64,000 nt of DNA from Hormiphora californensis (GCA_020137815.1 CM035360.1:2012077-2076076); one strand, 5' to 3'; positions 1-12,800 are shown, numbered from the stretch's first letter. Numbers and translations: made by a program. Notes: generated by a model from the letters alone, not told the origin.

Positions 1-485
1 TCTAGCCCCCTAGCTTTCTTTTGATACCAAAATTTAGGTTGCGCTTTGAACAGAAGCCAGTTTTTGGGCTATAGGACGAACTTTGATGCCGTGCTGTCCA
101 AAACCTGCCGCACTTTCAGCCAAGTTATGGGTAGCAAAATGATCTTTAGACGATTACCTACAACTGCTACACAATTTCCAGGGTGTTTGACAGCACACGC
201 AAGCGTGCACGCTCCCTGAAAGCGCCTAACAAAATTGCGCAAAACCCCTTAAAACGGAGGATTCCTATCGGACAAATGCGCGTTTTGACCACATAGTGTA
301 TCTTTAAAAAAAAATTTTTGAGATGCCAAAAACGTATTTTCAGTTCATTTTTCAAGCAGCTGTAGCAAAAATATGAATTCGACTTGAGAGCTCAAATTGC
401 ATATTTGAGGTCTCCTTGGCATGGCCTACAACTCTACGGTGAGAGATTTCCCTGCACTCGAAAAAAAATTTTGGTTAGCGTACCC
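1..485. other. No gene seen; AT-rich flank
   Basis: I find no coding exon here. Short open frames lack splice context or family resemblance. The stretch contains CG-containing words (for example around 190-215 and 275-285) unlike the AT-rich bases around them, so it may be the tail of another repeat whose partner lies outside the window. Confidence 0.4.
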
Positions 486-1680
486 TTAAAGGACATTAAA
501 GGACATTAAAGGACAAGAAATTTTAACCATTTCAAAATGTGTTACCAAACATTTCTACCACCAATGTACTACTAAAGGTCCCATCTTTCGATTCCAATTA
601 ATGTTCATTAGTTTTCAGTGGTGATTAGGCTTGCTTTTGCGTGGACCGTGGGTGCGGTACCTCTTTTACATGTGCATAATTCTAGGCTAGACGATATCTC
701 AAAATCATCTTATGAAACGAGTAGAGAACATCCCCGATTTTGTCAGAATAGTGTTTGGTGTCTAATTAGAAGTCAAAAAAGTTTTAGTGGTCAAACCCAA
801 AATATACGATATTTAGGTTTTTTAGGTTTTTTGGCGTTTATGGGTTTCAGGAACGTCCTAGAACAAAATGAATAAAACCATCTTTCTCGGCGTGAAATTT
901 TGCATCGATTATAGTGGCTACAAACCTTTCTATGGCGTAAGGTTAAGAAGTTATCCCAAAAAATCCCAAACGGGTACATCTTATAGGGGCGGGTACATGT
1001 TTTAGGCTAACGGGCGAACCTCTTGTCAGAACACCATGTTATAGGTACTCAATCGACGTGTATTGATGAGGAAATAATTTTAGTGAAAACCATTTTGATC
1101 TGCGATGTCTGTGTAACGAATAAAACCTAAAAAACCTTACCACATGTTTTAACCAAACGGGTATGCTTCATGTGGTAAGGTTTTTACCTTACGTCATAGA
1201 AAGGTTTGTAGCCACTATAATCGATGCAGAATTTCACGCCGAGAAAGATGGTTCTGTTTATTTTGTTCTAGGACTTTCCTAAAACCCATAAAAGCCACAA
1301 AAAACCTAAAAAACCTAGGAAAACCTAAATTTAGGATTTTAGCCCTTAAAAATTTTTTGACTTCTAATTAGACACCAAAGACCATTCTGACTGAGTTTCA
1401 TCAAAATCGAGGCTATTTTCACTCTAAAACCTTGACATTTAGTCCAAAACTTCAAAATTTCCGGGGTTCGCTTAGAGGTACCGGGCCACCCTAAAATGAG
1501 GCGTAATCACCCCCAACATCCATGGTATTGGTTGGAATCGATAGAGGGGACATTAGGAGTAAATATTAAGTGGCTGAAAATACCATTTTAGTTTAATAAT
1601 AGCTGAAAATTCATGTTTTAATTAAGTGTCCTTTAATGTCTTTTAATGTCCTTTAATGTCCTTTAATGTCCCAGGGACGT
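486..1680. repeat. Fold-back (TIR) element, about 1.2 kb
   Basis: The left end carries tandem TTAAAGGACA words (486-513) and the right end carries their reverse complement, tandem CTTTAATGTC words (1624-1671). Inside, 785-945 is mirrored by about 1190-1345: the block from TTTAGGTTTTTTAGG through GCGTGAAATTTTGCATCG to GGTTTGTAGCCACTATAATC reappears inverted. No transposase frame is visible, so this is a non-autonomous inverted-repeat element. Arms differ at scattered positions, suggesting some age. Confidence 0.75.
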
Positions 1681-2617
1681 TAAAGTCGGACGTGTTTATT
1701 TAGGACATGGATATTAAATTCACGCGGGCCCCCCCCCCCCCCCCGTCTGGCGGCGCCAGACCCCGATTTGACAGCGCACTCAGATGGGGTCCGCAGCGCC
1801 AGACAGTTGTTGCTAGGGACACCTTGTTTACCCTGATTTGTATTGCAGGGTTTTCTGCGTTTTTTATCTTCTCTTTATAACTTATCTTTTTAAAATCGAG
1901 CGTTTTTATTTGATGGAAATAGGATATGGGTTGTCAAGTAAATGGTGAATAAGCTTCACAAAAAACGTTTGCCAGTCTAGCAGTAGCCTGGGCACGTCCA
2001 AGACTTGCAATGTTATATCCCTCCGAGGGTCGAAAATGGCAACCTGCTGCACTCTTTTTGTGGTATCCGGTTTCTCAACAAGTATCCGGAGGTTGGAGCA
2101 GCCATGTCGATTGCAATATGACTGGTATTAACAGGACTGTAATGTACAAGACAGGCCAGGGCACTACTCAGCAGAAGGGTTCAATTTCATGGCCATCGCC
2201 ATGGGCACCGAAAAAACTTTCATTTCTGATTTCATCGACTTGTCTATTGGCGTTTCAATGGAATTTGGTGTTTAGCGTCCGTAATTCCTTATTCCAAAGT
2301 TTTACAATTTTCGAGGAGGTCCAGCCAACGTGGAACAGCCCCCCCCCCCCCCGTGTGGAACAGCCCGTGAGTGTAATGCCACCTGGTCCCTACCCATTGC
2401 TCTCTTTAGTTATCTCTAACACTCTCTCCCTTTCACTCTCTCTAGAACTGACTAACACTCTCTCTGGTGTTAACTAGCAAATATTCTCTCTCCATTTCTC
2501 TCTCTTGTCACCTGACACCAACATTAGCGAGGTTTGTAACGCGACACTCTCCCACTCCCCTCTCTTGTTCGTTCTCCTTGTTGTGTACACTGCATACCCA
2601 ATACACACATCACAACT
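1681..2617. other. EYA upstream region; C-run, GGCGCC repeat, CT-rich tract
   Basis: A run of 16 C lies at 1729-1744. It is followed at 1745-1806 by a short inverted repeat with ends GTCTGGCGGCGCCAGAC and GCGCCAGACAGT, a family also present near 7731, 62100-62300 and 62990. From about 2400 to 2580 the plus strand is CT-rich. The 155-codon frame at 2010-2477 has low-complexity composition and no exon signals, so I do not call it a gene. The EYA promoter probably lies here, but no TATA or initiator can be argued for. Confidence 0.45.
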
Positions 2618-2750
2618 GAGCCGTTTTTAACCGGGACACAAACCGTTTTTAACCGGGACACAAACCGTTTTTAACCGGGACACAAACCATTTTTGACCGG
2701 GACAAAAACCTTTTTGACCGGGACAAAAAAACCTTTTAAACCGGGACCTA
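2618..2750 (+). repeat. Short tandem repeat upstream of EYA start
   Basis: Five to six copies of a ~23-base unit built on CCGTTTTTAACCGGGACACAAA decay toward the right (CCATTTTTGACC, CCTTTTTGACC). The array ends about 38 bases before the EYA start codon, so it probably lies in the 5' untranslated region or core promoter. Confidence 0.75.
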
Positions 2751-2787
2751 CAGAGCAATATTGACCCTCCAGAGATCTATTTGAGTC

Positions 2788-5700
2788 ATGAGTGCTAGCG
2801 GAGGAACCACTGCAAAACCGGTCACCCCATCAGCGGCTCAGCCCGATTTAGAGCGTGTCAGCAAGAGGCCCAAGTTGGACCTACCCCGCCCAAAAGATGA
2901 TGAAGAAGAGGTCCAGAAGGTAGAAGTAAAGGAGGAGGGACATGCAGTATCAGAAGAGATGACATCTACCCCCGTTATAGACCCTCCCACCACCCCACCA
3001 ACAAACGCTACCACCACCCCAAAGATGTCCCCAAAAGAGCCACCAACCCCGGAGGAGGGAGCCGGTGGGGCAAGTTTTGAACCACTCCCAACAACCACAA
3101 CTCAACAGATTTACACGGCAGCCGCAGAACAGGCCGCAGCATACTTTGAACAAGACCGGAGGAAAGAAGAATCCTCCTACCCAGAATCCTACTTCCCCTC
3201 CTACCCCGTTATGTACCCAGGAAACTTCCCCAACTTTCCAGCACCACAAAGCCAATACTACCGGAGCAATGGGAGTGATTACTACTTTGCTGCTTCTGGC
3301 CCTGTTCCAAGCTCCCCCGCCACTAGTTACCCTGGCTATGCTGAGATATGTACTAAGAATAGTTATATCCAGCAGCAGGGGAGTGCACCCACATCACCGA
3401 CATCAGCAGGAGGAGGAGGAGGTAGGAGATCTAAACAGGGTGGTGGGTCCTACAACAATAATAACACCATGGTTTCCGTACGGACTGAGAAGGCTAACGC
3501 GGCTGCCCAGAACTCGATCAAGAAAGTGTTTGTGTGGGATCTGGATGAGACTATAATTATCTTCCACTCTCTGATGACGGAGGCGTATAGTCAGAGTTTT
3601 AATAAGGACCCCCAGGCTACGGTGAACCTGGGATTGAGGATGGAGGACATGATCTTTAATCTGGCGGATAATCATTTGTTTTTCAATGATTTGGAGGAAT
3701 GTGACCAGGTAGAAAGTATTGGGCACCAAGTTGAAATATGTTAGGGTGGGGCCGGGGGGAGGGGGGAGGGCAGGGGCACCAAGTTGAAATATGTTAGGGT
3801 GGGGCAAGGGGGGAGGGCAGGGGCACCAAGTTGAAATGATATGTCAGGGTGGGGCCCGGGGGGGGGGGGGGGGGGGGCAGGGGCACCAAGTTGAAATGTT
3901 AGGGTGGGGCCCGGGGGGAGGGCAGGGGCACCAAGTTGAAATGTTAGGGTGGGGCCCGGGGGGAGGGCAGGGGCACCAAGTTGAAATGTTAGGGTGGGGA
4001 CCGGGGGGAGGACAGGGGCACCAAGTTGAAATATGTTAGGGTGGGGCCCGGGGGGAGGGCAGGGGCACCAAGTTGAAATGTTAGGGTGGGGTGGGTGGGG
4101 TGATGGGGGCACCAAGTTGAAATGTTAGGGTGGGGCCGGGGGGAGGGCAGGGGCACCAAGTTGAAATGTTAGGGTGGGGCCCGGGGGAGGGCAGGGGCAC
4201 CAATTTGAAATGTTAGGGTGGGGCAAGGGGGAGGGGGGGGGGGCAGGGGCACCAAGTTGAAATGTTAGGGTGGGGCCCGGGGGGAGGGCAGGGGCACCAA
4301 GTTGAACTATGTTAGGGTGGGGCCCGGGGGGGGGGGGGGGGCAGGGGCACCAAGTTGAAATATGTTAGGGTGGGGCCCGGGGGGAGGGCAGGGGCACCAA
4401 GTTGAACTATGTTAGGGTGGGGCCCGGGGGGAGGGCAGGGGCACCAAGTTGAACTATGTTAGGGTGGGGCCCGGGGGGGGGGGGGGGGGGGCAGGGGCAC
4501 CAAGTTGAAATGTTAGGGTGGGGCAAGGGCGGGCCGAGGAAAGGGGCACCAAGTTGAAATTATATGTCAGGGGCCAGGGCGGGCCGAGGAGAGGGGCGGG
4601 CGGGTTAATTGTTAGGGGTCCCTAAGTTGAGATCAATATGTTAGGCTGGGGGACGGGGCGGGCCAGGTGCTAAATAGAGTTTAGGGAGGGGCATCTTCAT
4701 TCGTCTAGGCACGGGGGCATGGATCAGTACTCCGTATTAGGGCACAAATAAATCGGGACTTGTTTAACATTTGCCATGATTTTAACACTTCCTAACATGA
4801 TTTTAACACTTCCTACCCATCAGGTTCATATAGAGGATGTGGCTAGTAAAGATACAGGGCAGGAGCTACACAATTATAATTTTAGTGCTGACGGGTTCAG
4901 TGCTCCCGCTCAACCAGGGGCCCTGAACAAGGCGTCAGTAGGAGGAGCTGCGTGGTTCAGAAAACTTGCTTTTAGGTTGGTTTACTAGTTGGTTTACTAG
5001 TTAGTTTACTAGTTGGTTTGTTAGTTGGTTTATCAGTTTGTTTGTCAAGTTAGTTTGTTAATTGGTTTACTAGTTGGTTTGTCAAGTTAGTTTGCCAAGT
5101 TAGTTTGTTAATTGGTTTACTAGTTGGTTTGTTAGTTGGTCTGTTAGTTGGTTTACTAGTTGGTTTGTTAGTTGGTTTATCAGTTTGTTTGTCAAGTTAG
5201 TTTGTTAATTGGTTTACTAGTTGGTTTGTCAAGTTAGTTTGCCAAGTTAGTATGATAAATCTCCCATGATTTTCCTAATGAGGGTCTGATGAGAAACTTG
5301 ACAGTCAATTTGGTAACGAAATTACCCCTCTACATAGGGCATTGCGATAGTAAGGCACGTTTTAGCGTGCCCGCAATGTAGGGGTAATTGCGTTACCAAA
5401 CAGTCAATACACGGTAGAAATTGTATAATCTCCCAATCATTCAGGTACAGGAGAATACGAGAGATTTATACCGCGTGTTCTGATAATGTAAACAAGCTAC
5501 TTGGACCCCAGAAATACCAGCAATGGGTAGGTGGAAAATATGGGGTCAGGGGAATATGAGTATGTATTTCACAACAGGGGAATAGAAATATGTCACGCGT
5601 GGCTCACGCCCCTTCCCATCGAGTTGAAGTATTTAAAAAACCTGCTCCATTTCCTCCTAGATAACAACTCACACTCTCTAACAACATAGCATCACACACA

Positions 5701-6216
5701 CACACACTCACACACACTCTCTCTCTCTCTCTCTCTCACACTCTCACACACTCTCACACTCTCTCTCTCCCACACTCTCTCTCTCACATTCTCTCCCTCA
5801 CACACTCTCTCTCATACTCTCTCTCACAGGTTGAACTCCGTAACGAAGTAGACTCCATGACAGACAACTGGCTGGGTCTCTCCATGCAGGCACTTCAACT
5901 AATACACCAGAGAGAGGACAACATCAACGTCCTCGTCACCACCACTCCCCTCGTACCCGCCCTTGCTAAATGCCTGCTACACGGGTTAGGAGAGATGTTC
6001 CCGGTACAGAACATCTACAGTGCGTGTACGATTGGGAAACAGAGTTGTTTCGAGAGGATTCAGGCGAGGTTTAGCAACAAAGTCACGTACATTGCAATCG
6101 GGGATAAGGACGATGAAGCGCAGGCTGCTAAAAATCTGGGTTTTCCGTTTTGGAGGATCAACTGTCACCAGGATCTGACAAACCTACACGTGGCTTTGAG
6201 AGAGGAGTACCTGTGA
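2788..6216 (+). CDS. EYA: Eyes absent homologue (HAD-family phosphatase and transcription cofactor)
   Basis: Four exons: 2788-3708, 4824-4975, 5445-5526 and 5830-6216, all GT..AG, phases 0, 2, 0, predicting 513 residues. Residues 1 to ~240 are Pro/Ser/Thr/Tyr-rich, as in the EYA transactivation region. The C-terminal EYA domain starts near residue 245. The HAD motif I reads VWDLDETI with the nucleophile and acid aspartates at about 251 and 253. [59 protein letters not shown] and the terminal EYL match EYA proteins along their length. Known family role: partner of SIX proteins and Tyr/Thr phosphatase in nucleus and cytoplasm. The first ATG opens the frame; further 5' noncoding exons are possible. 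Introns 1 and 2 are largely minisatellite. No AATAAA is evident just downstream. Confidence 0.96.
3718..4590 (+). repeat. G-rich ~45-bp minisatellite in EYA intron 1
   Basis: About 18 copies of a unit of the form GGCACCAAGTTGAAATGT, TAGGGTGGGGCCC, then a G-run and AGGGCAGG. The array starts within ~10 bases of the exon 1 donor and fills most of the intron. G-runs of 4 to 20 lie on the sense strand, so transcript and DNA could form G-quadruplexes. Every unit also carries TTAGGG. Confidence 0.95.
4976..5250 (+). repeat. TTGGTTTACTAG-type minisatellite in EYA intron 2
   Basis: The intron opens with tandem variants of TTGGTTTACTAG and TTGGTTTGTTAG (11-12 bases), with a larger ~110-base period: a block from about 5013 to 5110 is largely repeated from about 5160. 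The exon 2 donor (AG then GTTGGTTTACTAG) is itself the first unit. Confidence 0.85.
5285..5410. repeat. Short inverted repeat in EYA intron 2
   Basis: TTGGTAACGAAATTACCCCT (5310 region) is mirrored by AGGGGTAATTGCGTTACCAA (5380 region), flanking AT- and GC-mixed DNA. The same motif recurs near 6608, 31690, 43570 and 52460, so it is a small dispersed MITE family. Confidence 0.6.
5693..5829 (+). repeat. (CT)n/(CA)n tract forming the exon 4 polypyrimidine tract of EYA
   Basis: CACACA and CTCTCT runs fill the 130 bases before the exon 4 acceptor (TCTCTCACAG). The microsatellite therefore serves as the polypyrimidine tract, and its length is likely to vary. Confidence 0.85.
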
Positions 6217-6849
6217 CACTAAGTAGAAAGGAGAGAGAGAAGTTCAGTCGGACCCTGATTTACCGGGATCTGCGAGGGTAGAAATCAAAGGAGAGATAGA
6301 GACGTAGAATTTAACTGTGAGCGATGATAGACATAACATTATAGACAATCAATGTTTCTAGAGAGAGAGTTGTGAAGGAGTGTGCGTGTTTTTAAAACGG
6401 GGCGGGTACCCTGTCTTTATCTGTTTGTGTTTGTTTCCGGATCTCGAGAAATTACTTTTATCCCAATATCAAAATGATGCTTGTGTGAGAATTTCGGCAG
6501 GGAAGAGCATGCAATGAGATCCTAAGTCACATGTCATGCCATGTCACATGTTTCATATTTTGATTACGAAGTCACCCCGGCCCTGTTATTATATTGCATA
6601 TAGCTATTATAACGGAGGGGTAATTTCATTACCAAAATCATATTCAAGTCATGTCACATGTAAAATAACGTACCCAAGTCATGTAGCGAGTAGTCATCAA
6701 TGGGTCATCATCATCCGCTGTAGCACAACACCGAACCTAAATGATATAGTTATGAATTGGAGGGACGGAGTTATGAGAAAGAGAGGGAGAGAAAGATAGA
6801 GAAATATAGAGAGAAAAAAGAGAGTGAAAGGGATAGACACTACACTCAC
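6217..6849. other. EYA 3' flank / JIP 3' flank; no exon seen
   Basis: This is the only gap between the EYA stop and the last JIP exon seen on the other strand. It contains a one-ended pogo-like MITE fragment (CAGTCGGACCCTGATTTACC near 6247) and ACATGT/CATGTC-rich DNA near 6520-6690. I could not find a JIP continuation or terminal exon on the minus strand here. Confidence 0.5.
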
Positions 6850-9800
6850 CAGGCTCTTCCTCTCGTTATCCAAAGACCCTAATGGCCCACAGTAAATGGG
6901 TGCTGGTATGCTTTGTATGAAATCCATATCCAGTAGACTCTGTTGGGCCACGTCGTGGGGTAGTGACCACCCCTGGATAAAGTGCCTCGACATCACTGGA
7001 ATTAGGAAGGGGGATTAGTAAACAACCAATAAGAACTCGTTATTTAGGTCACGTGACTGCTTATCAGCCAATCAGGGACCAGTATTCCCTGGATAAGTGC
7101 CTCGACATCACTGGAATTAGGGGGATTAATTAGCTGAGGATATGAGGTTGATATATATAATGCAATTTAGGGACTACAGACAAGCTATGGCCACTGAAAC
7201 AGTGCTACAAACTGTCAGGCCAATGCTCTGACCACAGTTCTCGTGCGCTCCTTATTTGAGAGAAATGAGAATATAGAGAAATGAGAATATGGTCAGGCCA
7301 ATGCTCTTCCCACAGTTCTTGCGCGCTCCTTATTTGAGAGAAATAAGAATAGAGAGAAATGAGAATAGGGTCAGGCCAATGCTCTGACAAGCTACATATA
7401 TCTACTACAAGTGCTGTGCCTTTCCTGGAACTCTTGAGACGTAGGACAGCTCAGTGAAGTTATGAGGGGAAAAGAACATGGTCGGAGCTTGCCTAATAGA
7501 TAACATTTCTACAGTCTTATTAGTGAAACAGCTTTAACTCCAGTAGGCCAATTAGCTGGCAGGCCAATGCTCTAACAGCCAAACAGTGAAACAACTGGGA
7601 ACGAAAAAGGGCCAAAAACAAGATCCTTATTTTAGTCGGTATCCCACTTACTTGTTGACTTGTTTCTGGATAACTTGTTCTTAACCGGCTCCCTGAAATA
7701 AATAAAAAGTGGTCACGTCATATGAAATCTGTCTGGCGGCGCCATACCCCGATTTGATTCTCAAATCAGTGCGCTCAGATGGTGTCTGCTGCCGCGACGC
7801 CAAACAGTCTCTAGACCTGTAAGCTGTATCTTATTTTCCTTTTTTAGATAGGGAGAAGGAGAAAGCTGCATTCTGCAACACTACTTACTCTGTCTTGTTT
7901 AAGTCGGGTATTTTCTTAAGCTTCCTGTCTTCCAGGTTTGCTGGTGTCTGTGCCACTTCAGATGTCGTCCTCTTTCGAGCGAACAGTCCACTGAATAAAT
8001 TCCAAAACTTGCTCTTTTCGTTCGGTGCCTCGTTCTGAACCTCAACGTATCGCGTGCTGGAAAAAGGATGGCGATTAAGGAGTGAGAGAGATGGTGACAG
8101 GAGGGCTTGTCAGCGCTGAGTGTGTGAACTTGCAGAATTAGAACCCAGACATCTGTCAAGCGCGCGCGTTTTCATCGCGCGACTCTCCTATCCTTTATGT
8201 TGCAGCGCCTTCCAGACATGAACCATTCAATTCAATCTGCTTTTCCTGGCCTGCTGCAACACACACTTGGTGCAACATATTTTCAAGTTTTACTACACAT
8301 GGTCTGAATTTGTCTCACCTGAGGTCTTCCTGTAGCTCCAAATACTTCTCCTTATACAGGTTCTTCTCCCTAATAACTTTATCCATCTCACACCGTGTAA
8401 ACCGTCTTTCGGACATGCCTGTGTCGTCAACAGACGGTTTGGCAATAAGAGGAGCGTGTTGCTGGGAACTCAACTCTCTTAAACGGTGTTCCAGTTCTAC
8501 AACTTTATTTTGGATGTGAGTGTTCTCCAGTTCAAGGCAGGATATCTTGCTGGCTGATGTTTCTGTTGTGCTAGGGGATAGTGTCATGGTCAGTAGAATT
8601 AACATCTCCAAGCTAAGTACTGTTGTATTATAAGAGTATAGCACTCAACCAAGAAATATAAATACCAGTTAACAGTCCGTTAACAGAGGAAAACACCCAC
8701 CTCTCTGACTGTTTTAGTCGGTTCATCAGCTCGTTATTCTCTTTCATCAGCTTGTTCCTGTGGATTAGGGGTAGGGGGGTTATATCAGCTACACAAATTC
8801 CAAGAATTTAAAGCGTGTCTGAAAGGAAACGTGCAAGGATATTTTTATGATCATCTAACAGGTTACAGGACGAAAACAGACAAATTAATACTTGAGGATC
8901 ATTTAAAAGGGGCTGGTAGCAATTGTCTAAACATTAAAGGTGCAAACTATACATGATGGGCAGTAGTCTCAATTTGTGGGGGCCCCATGTCCAATAGTCA
9001 ATACTGAACAATAGGGCCATTATTGGGGCGGAAAAGGGCCCCATCATTTGAGCAATGGTCCTTACAGAACATCGAGTTGAGTTTTGAAGTGTATCTCTAA
9101 CGTTACATCGTATTGATAGATGTCCAAGTAAATCTGTTCGTCTGTCAGCAGTCCTGGGGTGGGAGGTGCAGGGTAGGGAGAGACAGCAGAGCGGGTAGGG
9201 GTAGGCAACAAGATAGCATAGGGGGAGGGATAGCAAGAAACTAGCGCGAGTGGCGAGGGAGAAATAGCAAGATAGCGCGAGCGGGAGAAGTAGTGGATCG
9301 ATGGAGAAGTGTTGTTATCATCTAGTATACTAGCTAGTAGCTATAGCAGTAAAGGACAAGGCAAACATAACATCACATCGAGTGAGCGAAAGAGAGGAAG
9401 GGAGAATGACAAGACACGATTATAAGAGCTGGAAAAGACACGGATACCGGCGCAAGAGTGTAGCAACAATGTAGCAAGAATAGAACGAGAAAGACTGGCG
9501 GTAGCTGCACAAGGCTTTAAAGAAAAGATGCTTTGAATGGGAATCAGCATGCGACACGACCTGGTGAGGGGGTTGTTTTTGGCCGAACTGCAGGGTATGC
9601 CCCTCCTTCTTTTTTATTGTTTTTGTTATTTTGAAGATTATCTGAATTTGAAAAACAGTCCTCAAACACTCCATCATCTTCCTCCTCGCATCCCTCCGGA
9701 CTTCCTATTGCAGTACCATCTAAAAACCCAAAACTCTCATCAGTAATCATTTCCCCTTCTCCACCCTCAAAGTCTTTACAATCTCGAGGTGTGCCCCTTT

Positions 9801-12800
9801 CACCAGCACCCCTTTGATCCGGTGAATGTTCCCTGAAGTCGAGTGGCTTGAAGACAATCGGATAGTCGGCCGAGTTATCTGGAGTCACATTGAAGCGAGA
9901 CGATGATTCGGTACAGCAGTTTGAACATTGACGTTGTGCAGTTGTCTGTGTCTGGGTTTGTCTGTCTGTTGTCAACCGTGCCCTGGGAAAACGGTGTTCA
10001 ATGTATACTGGTAGTTGAATATATCTACAGTCGGACCCCAATTTACCGGGATACTCGGGGGAAAGGTTTTGCCCGGTAAATTGGAGTCCGGCTGTAGCTG
10101 AGAAACTTTAATATCTTGTGGTGATAGGAAATCCCAATACAAGAAAACAAGTATTCGATATATATGAAAGGTCTTACCGTATCTCCTCAAGACCCTGTTT
10201 TTCACGTAACAAAACCTGCATCTCATTATCAGCAGCTGAAATAATGTTTTGTATGAGTGACACAAATAAGAGTGGGCCACCTGTTTTACCTGCTTACTAC
10301 TGCTGACAAGCGTCTACCCCTCCCGAACTCATCAATAAAATAACTATTGTTGTAGTAGTTAATTTTGTGGTGAGTGATATGAACTCCCCAACTCACCACT
10401 CAGTACACTACTCCGGCGGGAGGGTGGACCAGAATCCAACATCTCACTAGCCTCTTCAATGAGCGCCTGGTGTCGGGTGGGTGATGTTACCTCACACGGC
10501 AGCCCCTGTAACTCCTCGTACAAGTTCTGGCCGGTGTTAGAGGACGCCTCTTGGAGTGCCATAAATTCGTCCAAGTCATCCTCGCTATCCGTCCTGAGAG
10601 CTGACTGGGGGTGGGGAGAGAGGGATTAGGGAGGGATTAGGGCTGACTGGGGGTGGGGAGAGAGGGATTAGGGCTGACTGGGGGTGGGGAGAGAGGGATT
10701 AGGGCTGACTGGGGTGGGGAGAGAGGGGATTAGGGCTGACTGGAGGTGGTAGAGAGGGATTAGGGCTGACTGGGTGGGGAGAGAGGGATTAGGATATTAC
10801 CCGCGGATAAACAGATGAAATGTGTGATCTGAGAGGTGACTAGGGAAAGGGGAGAGGGATTAGGGCTGACTGGGGGTGGGGAGATAGGGGTTAGGGAGGG
10901 ATTAGGGCTGACTGGGGGTGGGAGAGAGGGATTAGGGCTGACTGGAGTTGGGGAGATAGGGGTTAGGGAGGGATTAGGGCTGACTGGGGGTGGGAGAGAG
11001 GGATTAGGGCTGACTGGAGTTGGGGAGATAGTGGTTAGGGAGGGATTAGGGCTGACTGGGGGTGGGAGAGAGGGATTAGGGCTGACTGGGGATGGGGAGA
11101 GGAAGGAAAAGGGATTAGAAAATTGCAGGTAATAACGGGGACAAAAGAGCTGCTTATTGAATTCTCGCCAGGAATTATTTCTCAATCAAATACCGACAGT
11201 GAATTTCATATAAAGGTAGTGCAAACTTCAGTATTCCTGGTGGTTCATAACTCAATTACTATCCGGCTGGGTATTAAATAGATTTTCATTCTAATAGAGT
11301 TTATATTCGGTTATGTGGGATTGAAAAGGGATGCATCACGCAGCTTTCACATTCTCTGCGTCATAAGTTCATTGGAGATGTGTGGTACCTTCAGCTGTTC
11401 TCGTTGCTAGGCGTTGCTAGGCTTACTTTTATACCAGCGGTACTGTAATTTTAATAACCCACTAAACTTTTCCGGGTAGGCTACTACCGATTTTGACCGG
11501 CGCGGCGCCTTCAAAGTTATCTTATCTTAATTTCATATTAAATTATTCAAGACTGCTCACTATAAATATGCAAATTTAACCCAACTGTGTGTGATATTAT
11601 TATAGTAGTTGTGGGGGATACATGCATTGTGATATAAACTACCAATCTTAGTGTTGTTTTTTGTTGCTTTTTTACTTTTTAGTGTTCGAAGTATGTTTCA
11701 GATTTTAATCGTTCACTCTCCAAGGTAAAAGAATAAATGTCGCCATTTGTGTAAACAGACCTTGGACCACCATCAATTCAGAACCGTTATATATCAGCAA
11801 CCAACAACATTCTTCTCCAATCTCGGTTTCTGCGGATATCTCTCCGAAGTCTGAATATTTTTAAAAAAAGGCATGAAGTTGGGAGTGGACAACTGCGACT
11901 TTCGAGAGAAATTCGCAGAAATATTCCGTCTCAACAACTTGTACAAAGCCCCCTGGGTGGCGCTATGTTACGTCTACGGTCTCCTGCGAACTGTGGCTAT
12001 TCTACCTTTTCTCCGGCAGCCCACGGATCAAGACATCATTGCCCTGATAGAGAGTACGTCACTTGCACTGGGGGTTCGATACCACGACAGAGGCATTCGG
12101 GATGATAAAACCCCGGACAACTCCTCCTCGTCTCCAGATTCTTCATCTCCTTCCCAATCAAACTCTTCTTATCGGGAGTTCGTGGTGGGGCATTGTCTCC
12201 TGGAAATGGTATGCTACCCTTACAAGCTGTCCTCCATCTACCTCCTATATAACCCTACTACCTCAAAGATACTGACAGCGACCGTTAACGGGGAGGAAGA
12301 GATGGACAAAGTTAGACTGATTGGGTATCTATTGATCTACCTGACGACCAGTTCCCACACGAAATGCCATCTCTTTTCTAATTGGATAACAGAATACATT
12401 CTGGATGAGGGGTTGACGGATATTTACCCCTCAACGTGGGTCTCCTTGCCGCTTCACAATGCCCTCATGAGGACTTCTGATTCCCCCTTACAATTTGAGG
12501 GGTCGTGGAATATATTTTCTGCGTTGTATAAGTTCTGTGTCACAAAGGAATCTATCAAGAGGGAAACGGAGAATATGTCATTTTTTGAGGGTCACGAGCA
12601 CGTTCCTAGGACCCTGCCCTTCCTTGGTTATCTCCACGAAGCACGTGATTTAATTTGCACGTGCGTGGCCGGGGCACACCTTCCTGCATCCCTGGCTGGC
12701 CCGATGTTCAACCACACGGTGGTTCACTCTGCGGATCATGTCAACGCTTACTCCGTCATGCGATCTCTATTAGTCACGTGTTGGTATGGTAAGGGATGGA

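Noticed and set aside
2010-2477. 155-codon plus-strand frame upstream of EYA
   Set aside because: Low-complexity, CT-rich second half, crosses a C-run, no splice or family evidence.
3741-4115. Pro/His-rich and Gly-rich frames of 80-124 codons
   Set aside because: Pure translation of the 45-bp minisatellite in EYA intron 1.
10760-11185. Repeat-coded Pro/Ser frame (PSLPPPVSPN type) and its opposite-strand Gly-rich partner
   Set aside because: Translation of the minisatellite next to JIP exon 8; no start or junction support.
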